Part shown: piece after piece, positions 1 through 5,399 of the stretch | Layout of the letters: each line of letters opens with the position of its first letter | Numbering within the stretch: the first letter of the stretch is position 1 | Source: DASWRT01 sp036403035 | GTDB lineage: Bacteria; Pseudomonadota; Alphaproteobacteria; ATCC43930; CGMCC-115725 | Length of the DNA: 5,555 nucleotides | Reading direction: 5' to 3' | Assembly: GCA_036403035.1 (NCBI GenBank) | Contig: DASWRT010000031.1 | Coordinates: 1 to 5,555 of the forward strand | Translations under genes and position numbers: made by a program | Notes under the pieces: generated by a model | Databases searched by the model: none | Told to the model about the DNA's origin: nothing | What the model saw: the letters and a program-made list of their open reading frames with translations, nothing else

Positions 1-1
1 C

Positions 2-1297
2 GACCTCGCGGCGATGCGCGAGGTGATGGACGTCATCCACGACCATTACGTGAAGGACGTGCCCGACCGCGACCTGACGAAGGACGCGCTGAAGGGCATG
101 CTGTCCGGCCTCGACCCGCACTCCGCCTACATGGACGCGAAGGAGTATGCCGATCTGCGCGCGCAGACGCGCGGCGAGTTCGGCGGCATCGGCGCCGAGC
201 TGACGCGCGACGGCGGGCGCGTCAAGGTGATCGCGCCGATCGACGACACTCCGGCGGCGCATGCCGGCGTCCGCCCCGGCGACGTTATCCAGCGCGTCGG
301 CGGCGAGCCGGTCGACGGGCTCGATCTCTCCGACGTCGTCGACAAGATCCGCGGCCCGGCCGGCAGCACCGTGCGCCTGACGCTGGTGCGCGGGACGACC
401 GACGCGCCGTTCGACATCGAGATGACCCGCGCGATCATCGAGGTCAACCCGGTCAAGGCGCGGCTGGAAGCCGGCCGCATCGGCTATGTCCGCGTCAGCG
501 TGTTCAATGAGCACACGCAGCAGCGGCTCGTCACCGCGATCGACCGGCTGAAGCGGGAGGCGAACGGCCGGCTTGCCGGGTTCGTCCTCGACCTGCGCAA
601 CGATCCCGGCGGCCTGCTCGATCAGGCGGTAGCGGTTGCCGGCGACTTCCTCGACGGCGGGGTGATCGTCACCACCCGCGGCCGGGACGGGCGGCTGACC
701 CGGCGGATCACGGCGCCGTCCGATGCGACCGACCGGCTGGAGGGCGTGCCGATGGTCGTGCTCGTCAACGGCGCGTCGGCTTCGGCCTCGGAGATCGTCG
801 CCGGTGCATTGCAGGACCGCGGCCGCGCCACGGTCATGGGAACGCGCAGCTTCGGCAAGGGCTCGGTGCAGACGATCCTGCCGGTCGCGACGACGCGCGG
901 CGCGGTGCGCCTCACCACCGACCTCTACTACACCCCGTCCGGCCGCTCGATCCAGGCGGAGGGCATCACCCCCGATCAGGTCGTTATGGTGCCGAAGGAC
1001 CAGCAGGTGCCGGGCAGCGGCGCGCAGCTTACCCATGAGGCCGACCTCAAGGGCGCGATCAAGCCGCCGGTCCCGTCTCCCGGCCGGGCCGCGCATGAGG
1101 CCGCCGTTCACGCGTCGAGCGAGACCGCCGCGCAGGCCGCCACGGCCGAGGGCCTCGTCGACCTGACCATTCTCGGCACCGACAAGGACAGGCAGCTCGC
1201 CACGGCGGTGGACGCGCTGCGCAAGGGGAGAGTGTCCGCCGACCGCAGCCGCGCCGCGTCCAGAGCGGCTCCGCCGGCTGCCGCGGCGGCGGAGTAG
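2..1297 (+). CDS. ctpA: C-terminal processing peptidase, S41 family (partial, 5' end missing)
   Basis: This is a serine protease of the tail-specific (CtpA/Prc) family, which cleaves proteins near their C-terminus in the periplasm or at the outer face of the inner membrane. The frame is open to the left edge: Asp-Leu-Ala-Ala precede the Met at 14, so that Met is probably internal. Numbering from it, residues 1-50 are the end of the N-terminal helical region (LDPHSAYM at 33-40). A PDZ domain follows at about 55-130, beginning GGIGAEL and including the DDTPAAHAGVRPGD loop. The S41 catalytic domain runs about 155-325. The SASAS motif supplies the nucleophile Ser257, and Lys282 (SFGKGSVQ) lies 25 residues later, as in E. 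coli Prc Ser430/Lys455; Gln286 matches Prc Gln459. LDLRNDPGG at 192-200 and YYTPSGRSIQ are also family signatures. The last ~100 residues are a variable Ala-rich tail. About 431 residues are visible; roughly 40-60, including the signal anchor, should lie outside the window. The gene converges on pepN. Confidence 0.95.
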   Translation, partial: DLAAMREVMDVIHDHYVKDVPDRDLTKDALKGMLSGLDPHSAYMDAKEYADLRAQTRGEFGGIGAELTRDGGRVKVIAPIDDTPAAHAGVRPGDVIQRVGGEPVDGLDLSDVVDKIRGPAGSTVRLTLVRGTTDAPFDIEMTRAIIEVNPVKARLEAGRIGYVRVSVFNEHTQQRLVTAIDRLKREANGRLAGFVLDLRNDPGGLLDQAVAVAGDFLDGGVIVTTRGRDGRLTRRITAPSDATDRLEGVPMVVLVNGASASASEIVAGALQDRGRATVMGTRSFGKGSVQTILPVATTRGAVRLTTDLYYTPSGRSIQAEGITPDQVVMVPKDQQVPGSGAQLTHEADLKGAIKPPVPSPGRAAHEAAVHASSETAAQAATAEGLVDLTILGTDKDRQLATAVDALRKGRVSADRSRAASRAAPPAAAAAE

Positions 1298-1326
1298 GGT
1301 GGCCGAGAACGCAGTCCGCCGCTGCG

Positions 1327-1430
1327 GTTTAACGTAGGGGCGGGGCTTGCCCCGCCCTTCTCGCGCAGCAGGCGGAACGCATCGTCGCGCCGAAAGCGCG
1401 GGCGGCCCAAGGACCGCCCCTACGTTAAAC
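1327..1430. repeat. REP-like composite palindromic element with 17-bp perfect inverted ends
   Basis: Positions 1327-1343 (gtttaacgtaggggcgg) and 1414-1430 are perfect 17-bp inverted repeats enclosing about 70 bases. Each end also sits in a smaller hairpin. On the left, 1338-1346 pairs with 1349-1357 (nine G/C pairs around TT). On the right, 1400-1405 and 1407-1408 pair with 1411-1412 and 1414-1419 around AA, with one mismatch. A third small hairpin pairs 1386-1390 with 1396-1400 around CGAAA. The structure resembles a pair of REP sequences in inverted orientation, as often found between convergent genes. The left hairpin starts 40 bases after the ctpA stop and could help end its transcript, though it has no real T-run. 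TTAA occurs inside both ends (1329-1332 and 1425-1428), but I see no clear target-site duplication. No coding signal is present. Confidence 0.7.
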
Positions 1431-1456
1431 TTACCGGGGCTCAAAAACAGACGTAG

Positions 1457-1576
1457 AAAACGAACGTTCGAAACGCCAAGTTACCAAAAGCACCACGAGG
1501 GTTTTCGGCGCGCTGTGCGCGCTGACCAAATCTTCTTGGTGCTCTTGGTAACTTGGTGGTTCGAACGTTCTTTTTT
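1457..1576. terminator. Long imperfect hairpin, probable bidirectional terminator between ctpA and pepN
   Basis: Positions 1462-1500 and 1532-1570 are inverted repeats matching at 34 of 39 positions, with a central GCGCGC-TGT-GCGCGC hairpin at 1508-1522. The outer ends contain the palindrome GAACGTTC. The stem is flanked by AAAA at 1457-1460 on the left and TTTTTT at 1571-1576 on the right, so either strand would give a stem followed by a U-rich stretch. It lies between the convergent ctpA and pepN genes, where it could stop transcription from both sides. At nearly 40 bp the stem is far longer than an ordinary terminator, and the stretch is more A/T-rich than its surroundings. It may therefore be a copy of a dispersed repeat (MITE-like) serving as a terminator. 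Confidence 0.6.
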
Positions 1577-1615
1577 ATTTACCCCAGACTCTTCTTTTAT
1601 TTACCCCAAACTCTT
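1572..1615. repeat. 22-bp tandem duplication overlapping the 3' end of pepN
   Basis: Positions 1572-1593 and 1594-1615 are adjacent direct copies matching at 20 of 22 positions (differences at 1572/1594 and 1587/1609), with the core ttttatttacccca. The right copy contains the last five codons and the stop codon of pepN on the minus strand. The left copy repeats that sequence beyond the stop and leads directly into the long hairpin. Because 22 is not a multiple of three, the extra copy is not in the pepN frame. Confidence 0.8.
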
Positions 1616-4309
1616 CGACGCGATCTCGTAAGTGTTCTTGCTGAGGTTCGGCAGATCCAGCACGCGCTGGAGCGCCGCCTTCATCAGCGCCTGCCGCGCC
1701 GGATCGTGGCGCGGCCACTGGCCGAGCGGCTGCACCATGCGCGCCCCCATCGTCGCGTTGATCGGATCGAGCACCGCGATCTGATCTGCGAGGAAGGCGT
1801 AGCCGGCGCCGCTCGGGTCGTGGAACCGCACCTGGTTCCTCTGGGAGAAGGCGCCGATCAGCGAGCGCATCCGGTTCGGGTTGCGGATGTCGAAGGCCGG
1901 ATGCGCCAGCAGCTGCTTCACCCGCGCCAGCGTCTCCGGGAGCGACGACGTCGCCTGCAACTCGAACCACTTGTCGATGACGAGGCCCTCGTGCCGCCAG
2001 CGTTCGTAGAAGGCGGTCAGCGCCTGCTCGCGCTCCGCCGGCCGGTCGAGGTCGGTCAGCACGCGCAGCGCCGCCAGCACGTCGGTCATGTTCCGCCCGG
2101 CGTCGAACTGCGCCTTGGCGCGCGCCACCCCGCCGTTGCCGCCGTCCGCCGCGAGATAGGCGAGGCAGACGTTCCGCAGCGCCCGGCGGCCGATCGCCGG
2201 CCCATCGCTCCGGTACGGGCCGGCGTCGGTCAGCCGTTCGTAAGCGGCGGCGAACTCCGGCGCGAGCGCGGTGCCGACCGCGATCCGTGCGGCCTGCCGC
2301 GCGGCGTGGATCGCGTCGACGTCGACGACCGGAATCTGATCGGCGAGGAACGCCTCGCTCGGCAGCGTCAGCGCCTCGGCGGCGAAGGCCGGATCGGCGT
2401 CCGCCCCGGCGAGCGTCCGCCGCAGCGCCTCGATCAGGTCGGGATCGAGCGTCGCGGCGCCCGCCGCGTCGCCGCGCTGCCATGCCCCGATCATGTCGAG
2501 CAGCGTCCATGTCGCGACCTGCTGCCCCGCTTCCCACCGCGCGAACGGGTCGGTGTCGTGCATCGCGAGGAACTTCAGCCGCTCCAGCGACACGCCCTTG
2601 AGTTTGACCGGCGCCGAGAAGCCGCGCAGCAGCGACGGCACCGGGCCCCTTCCGTCCGGGGAGGCCGGCACGTCGACGAAGCGGAAGCTCTGCCTCGCCT
2701 CGGTCAGCGCGAGCACGCGCGTCCCCGCTTTCGCCTCGTTCTCGCCGTCGAGCCGCGTCGGCAGCTCCCGCCCGTCCGCCCCGATCAGCCCCATCGCCAG
2801 CGGAACCACCACGGGCGCCTTTTCCGGCTGGCCCGGCGTCGGCTTGGCGCTCTGGGCGACCGTCAGCTCGTAGGTGCCGCTTGCCGCGTCGTAGCGGTCC
2901 TCGACCGTCAGCTCGGGCGTCCCCGCCTGGGCATACCAGCGCTTGAACCGGCTTAGATCGACCCCGTTCGCGTCCTGCATCGCCGCGACGAAATCCTCGA
3001 TCGTCGCGGCGTGGTTGTCGCAGCGGGCGATGTACAGGTCCATCCCCTTGCGGAACCCCTCCTTGCCGAGGAGGGTCTGGATCATCCGCACCAGCTCCGC
3101 GCCCTTGTTGTAGACGGTCGCGGTGTAGAAATTGTCGATCCGGATATAGCTGTCCGGCCGCACCGGATGGGCGAGCGGCCCGTCATCCTCGGGGAACTGC
3201 GACGCGCGCAGCCGCCGCACGTCGGCGATACGGCGCACCGCGCGACTGCCCATGTCGCCGGAGAACTCCTGGTCGCGGAAGACGGTCAGCCCTTCCTTGA
3301 GCGACAGCTGGAACCAGTCGCGGCAGGTGACGCGGTTGCCGGTCCAGTTGTGGAAATATTCGTGCGATACCACCGTCTCGATGCCTTGATAGTCGGCGTC
3401 GGTCGCGGTCTCGGGCTTCGCCAGCACGTACAGCGTGTTGAAGATGTTGAGGCCCTTGTTCTCCATCGCCCCCATGTTGAAGTCGCTGACGGCGACGATG
3501 TTGAACACGTCGAGATCGTATTCGAGCCCGTACGTGTCCTCGTCCCAAATCATCGCCTTCTTCAGCGAGTCCATCGCCTGGCCGCATTTGTCCTCGTCGC
3601 CGCGCCGCACCCAGATCGCGAGCGGCACGGTCTTGCCGGAGCGCGTCGTGAAACTGTCCCGGAAAGCGACGAGGTCGCCGGCCACCAGCGCGAAGAGGTA
3701 GGAGGGCTTGGGGTGCGGGTCGACCCACCGCGCCCGGTGCCGCCCGCCCGGAAGATCCTCCGTTCCGGCCGGGTTGCCGTTCGACAGCAGCACCGGATAG
3801 CGCGCCTTGTCGGCGGTTACGCTCACCGTGTACCGCGCCATCACGTCCGGCCGGTCGATGAAATAGGTGATGCGCCGGAACCCCTCCGGCTCGCATTGCG
3901 TGCAGAAATTGCCGCCGGACGTATAGAGGCCGGACAGCTCGGTGTTCTTCTGCGGGAGGATGCGCGTCTCGATGTCGAGCGTGAACGGCCGGTCCGGCAC
4001 GTGCTCGATCACCAGCCCGCCCTCCTCGGCCAAGCGGTAGCGGCCGGCATCCAGCGCCTCGCCGTCCAGCGCCAGCGAGACCAGCTCCAGCGCATCGCCG
4101 TCGAGCGTCAGCGGCGCGTCGCGCTCCGCCGCGGAGTCCGGGTTCCGCCGCACCGCGAGCCGCGCCTTTACCCGCGTCTCCTCCTCGCCCAGGTCGAAAT
4201 CGAGGTCGACCGTGTCGATGGTGAAGGCAGGCGGCCGGTAGTCGGCGAGGCGAACCGGCTCGGGAGCGGTCGGGGAGGAGGCGGTGCTGCCGCGGGAGGC
4301 GTCAAGCAT
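1601..4309 (-). CDS. pepN: Aminopeptidase N (M1 family zinc metallopeptidase)
   Basis: PepN removes N-terminal residues from peptides in the cytoplasm and is a main enzyme of the late steps of protein degradation. The product is 902 residues; E. coli PepN has 870. Catalytic features align with E. coli at a constant offset of 19: Gln138 and Glu140 in TQCEPEGFRR (E. coli Gln119, Glu121), GAMEN at 280-284, the zinc site HEYFH at 316-320 with Glu339 (HExxH-x18-E), and Tyr400 (E. coli Tyr381). The order is an N-terminal beta domain (about 20-210), the thermolysin-like domain (about 210-465), a small beta domain, and the helical C-terminal domain (about 570-902, with FDIRNPNRMRSLIGAF). No signal peptide is seen. 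The Met at 4307-4309 fits the family N-terminus. An upstream Met at 4528 would add 73 unrelated residues across a hairpin, so I rejected it. No good Shine-Dalgarno sequence precedes the chosen ATG. The gene ends inside a tandem repeat and is convergent with ctpA. Confidence 0.96.
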   Translation of the reverse strand: MLDASRGSTASSPTAPEPVRLADYRPPAFTIDTVDLDFDLGEEETRVKARLAVRRNPDSAAERDAPLTLDGDALELVSLALDGEALDAGRYRLAEEGGLVIEHVPDRPFTLDIETRILPQKNTELSGLYTSGGNFCTQCEPEGFRRITYFIDRPDVMARYTVSVTADKARYPVLLSNGNPAGTEDLPGGRHRARWVDPHPKPSYLFALVAGDLVAFRDSFTTRSGKTVPLAIWVRRGDEDKCGQAMDSLKKAMIWDEDTYGLEYDLDVFNIVAVSDFNMGAMENKGLNIFNTLYVLAKPETATDADYQGIETVVSHEYFHNWTGNRVTCRDWFQLSLKEGLTVFRDQEFSGDMGSRAVRRIADVRRLRASQFPEDDGPLAHPVRPDSYIRIDNFYTATVYNKGAELVRMIQTLLGKEGFRKGMDLYIARCDNHAATIEDFVAAMQDANGVDLSRFKRWYAQAGTPELTVEDRYDAASGTYELTVAQSAKPTPGQPEKAPVVVPLAMGLIGADGRELPTRLDGENEAKAGTRVLALTEARQSFRFVDVPASPDGRGPVPSLLRGFSAPVKLKGVSLERLKFLAMHDTDPFARWEAGQQVATWTLLDMIGAWQRGDAAGAATLDPDLIEALRRTLAGADADPAFAAEALTLPSEAFLADQIPVVDVDAIHAARQAARIAVGTALAPEFAAAYERLTDAGPYRSDGPAIGRRALRNVCLAYLAADGGNGGVARAKAQFDAGRNMTDVLAALRVLTDLDRPAEREQALTAFYERWRHEGLVIDKWFELQATSSLPETLARVKQLLAHPAFDIRNPNRMRSLIGAFSQRNQVRFHDPSGAGYAFLADQIAVLDPINATMGARMVQPLGQWPRHDPARQALMKAALQRVLDLPNLSKNTYEIASKSLG

Positions 4310-4358
4310 GAGGGTTCGACCGTGCGGGAGGAAGGGAAACCGGAGGAGCCGGTATATA

Positions 4359-4387
4359 CATCTAGTGTGTCGCGGCCTCCCGGTGAA
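4359..4387 (-). promoter_or_regulatory. Candidate promoter for pepN
   Basis: On the minus strand, TTCACC (4382-4387) and TAGATG (4359-4364) are separated by 17 bases, with a TATATA stretch just downstream (4353-4358). The local A/T-rich patch stands out in otherwise G/C-rich DNA, and the site lies about 50 bases upstream of the pepN ATG. Both hexamers match the sigma-70 consensus only moderately, so this is a suggestion. Confidence 0.3.
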
Positions 4388-4423
4388 CGCCCAATCTGTT
4401 GACGCGGCCCATCTGCAAACGAT

Positions 4424-4449
4424 GAGCGGCGCCTCCGAAGGCGCCGCTC
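4424..4449 (-). terminator. Strong hairpin downstream of the thioesterase gene, probable terminator
   Basis: Positions 4424-4434 (gagcggcgcct) and 4439-4449 are perfect 11-bp inverted repeats around a four-base loop (TCGG on the minus strand). The hairpin lies 107 bases past the thioesterase stop and just upstream of the candidate pepN promoter. That position suits ending the thioesterase transcript before pepN begins. The bases that follow on the minus strand (atcgtttgcag) form only a weak T-tract, so termination may be imperfect, or the hairpin may have another role such as 3'-end protection. Confidence 0.55.
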
Positions 4450-4536
4450 GACAACCAGTGCAAGTTGCGACCGAACTTGGAACGGGAACCCGCGTGACGC
4501 GTCTCTCCGAATCCAACGCAATCCGCAATAAGGTTC

Positions 4537-4550
4537 TCTCCGGCCGGAGA
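4537..4550. repeat. 14-bp perfect palindrome just after the thioesterase stop codon
   Basis: TCTCCGGCCGGAGA reads the same on both strands and lies five bases beyond the thioesterase stop (4556-4558). As RNA it could form at most a five-pair stem with a GGCC loop and has no T-run, so it is a weak terminator at best. As DNA it could be a protein-binding site. The rest of 4450-4536 shows no gene; it contains one short dyad at 4491-4501 (CGCGTGACGCG). Confidence 0.5.
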
Positions 4551-4555
4551 ATCGA

Positions 4556-5263
4556 TCACCAAGGAGTCGGATGGGTCTCCGCGGCCGGAACGCGCCGCAG
4601 CGTTTGCGGCTTCCCGTTGTCGTTGACGGCGACGAAGGTGAACTCGGCGTCGGTGACCCTGACCCGGTCGCCCTTGCCCTGCCGCAGGACCCAGACCTCG
4701 ACGTGGAGCGTGATGGACGTCGTGCCGGTGCGGGTCACGTCGGTGTAGCAGCAAACCGTGTCGCCGACATGCACAGGCTCAAGGAACGCGATATTCGAAA
4801 CCGCGACCGTCACGACGCGGCCCGCTGCGTGTCTCGTCGCCGTCATGGCCGCCGCAGCGTCCATCAGGGCCATGATCCAGCCGCCGAACATACTGCCGGA
4901 CGGGTTCGCGTCCGCGGGCATGGCGAGCGTACGGGACGCCAGCCCGCCGCGGGGTTCGGCCGCGGCCGATTGCTTTGGAGATGTGCTGTTCATGTTGCTG
5001 CTCGATGCGCGGGTGTAGGCGCCGGCCAGGATGGCGGGAAAGTCGCCGCGGTTTATGCCGAGATCGGCAAGGGTCCGCCCGTCGAGCTTTTCCAGCTCGG
5101 CGCGGACCGCCTGTCGGTCCAGCCACGCACGCAGCCGTCGCAGGATGTCGAGGGTGAGCGGGCCGAGAACGTTCTCGTTGTCGGCCCCTTCTGTCGCCGC
5201 GCTCGCTTCAGTGCCGCGGCGTGTCGACAGGCAGTCGATTTCTTCGTCGGTGTAGGCCCACAT
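4556..5263 (-). CDS. DUF1127 - YciA-like acyl-CoA thioesterase fusion protein
   Basis: The C-terminal part is a hotdog-fold acyl-CoA thioesterase of the YciA type, which hydrolyses acyl-CoA to free acid and CoA in the cytoplasm. In the 235-residue product, residues 107-222 follow E. coli YciA closely: RTLAMPADAN, FGGWIMALMD (Asp135 matching the catalytic Asp of the family), GRVVTVAVSNIAFLEPVHVGD and TTSITLHVEVWV. Residues 36-82 look like a DUF1127 domain: an Arg-rich helix (LRRLRAWLDR) followed by LEKLDGRTLADLGINRGDF. DUF1127 normally forms a separate protein of about 50-70 residues. Residues 1-35 are not recognised. The Met at 5261-5263 has a fair ribosome site (GGAA six bases upstream) and is needed to include DUF1127. 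An alternative start at 4991-4993 (Met91) would give a 145-residue stand-alone YciA, but its upstream sequence is poor. The family's Gly-Asp-Ile-Phe-Gly-Gly is Gly-Ser-Met-Phe-Gly-Gly here. The thioesterase call is firm; whether the fusion is real is less certain. Confidence 0.85.
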   Translation of the reverse strand: MWAYTDEEIDCLSTRRGTEASAATEGADNENVLGPLTLDILRRLRAWLDRQAVRAELEKLDGRTLADLGINRGDFPAILAGAYTRASSSNMNSTSPKQSAAAEPRGGLASRTLAMPADANPSGSMFGGWIMALMDAAAAMTATRHAAGRVVTVAVSNIAFLEPVHVGDTVCCYTDVTRTGTTSITLHVEVWVLRQGKGDRVRVTDAEFTFVAVNDNGKPQTLRRVPAAETHPTPW

Positions 5264-5273
5264 AGATCATTCC
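5264..5273 (-). promoter_or_regulatory. Ribosome binding site of the fusion gene
   Basis: On the minus strand GGAA (5270-5273) lies six bases before the ATG at 5261-5263, within TTGGAATGATCT. It is a reasonable though short Shine-Dalgarno sequence. It supports starting translation at the DUF1127 end rather than at the internal ATG at 4991-4993. A nearby ATG at 5268-5270 is out of frame. Confidence 0.5.
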
Positions 5274-5318
5274 AATCCTAAGCGGGCGTCTCCCCCCAGT
5301 TACGAAGTTGACCGTCGA

Positions 5319-5347
5319 TATGTTGCGGTGCAGCAAAATTAATGCAA
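5319..5347 (-). promoter_or_regulatory. Candidate promoter for the fusion gene
   Basis: On the minus strand TTGCAT (5342-5347) could be a -35 element, with AACATA (5319-5324) 17 bases downstream as a poor -10 match. A TGC-rich dyad occupies the spacer, so a protein bound there would block polymerase. Transcription would start about 45-50 bases before the ATG. This rests on weak hexamer matches plus the A/T-rich setting. Confidence 0.25.
5320..5340. promoter_or_regulatory. TGC-rich dyad, copy A (candidate operator)
   Basis: The core TGTTGCGGTGCAGCA (5321-5335) is an inverted repeat with five of six arm positions matching around a three-base centre. It matches copy B at 5374-5394 in the same orientation at 16 of 21 positions. 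The arms resemble the CTGC-N3-GCAG pattern described for PhaR, the regulator of polyhydroxyalkanoate granule genes, with one mismatch. The regulator assignment is inference. Confidence 0.45.
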
Positions 5348-5373
5348 GAGGAATTTTGTATCTTTCATGTTAC

Positions 5374-5394
5374 ATGCTGCGCTGCACAAATTTT
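5374..5394. promoter_or_regulatory. TGC-rich dyad, copy B (candidate operator)
   Basis: The core TGCTGCGCTGCACAA (5375-5389) is the second copy of the motif, starting 54 bases from copy A in the same orientation. It contains CTGC-GCT-GCAC, one mismatch from CTGC-N3-GCAG. It lies upstream of the candidate promoter of the fusion gene. It also lies next to TTGTCA (5394-5399), a possible -35 element for transcription to the right, so it could serve a divergent gene. Confidence 0.4.
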
Positions 5395-5399
5395 TGTCA

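Noticed and set aside
723..1166. 147-residue Arg-rich frame inside ctpA
   Set aside because: A frame-shifted shadow of the S41 catalytic domain with composition typical of out-of-frame GC-rich reading.
1327..1570. CRISPR array or integron attC-like site in the repeat-rich intergenic region
   Set aside because: The repeats are inverted rather than regularly spaced direct repeats, there are no spacers of constant length, and no cas or integrase gene is nearby.
1347..1631. 94-residue plus-strand open frame across the ctpA-pepN intergenic region
   Set aside because: It runs through both repeat elements and the tandem duplication, resembles no protein, and is adequately explained as chance in repeat DNA.
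1553..4402. Long plus-strand open frames opposite pepN (about 467 and 463 residues)
   Set aside because: They are Arg/Val/His/Gln-rich antisense shadows typical of high-GC genes; the minus-strand frame encodes a complete PepN with all catalytic residues.
4310..4528. 73-residue N-terminal extension of pepN to an upstream Met
   Set aside because: The extension is not similar to any M1 N-terminus, crosses a strong hairpin and a candidate promoter, and would make the protein far longer than the family norm.
4571..5281. 236-residue plus-strand frame opposite the thioesterase
   Set aside because: Antisense shadow with no recognisable domain; the opposite strand carries clear YciA and DUF1127 motifs.
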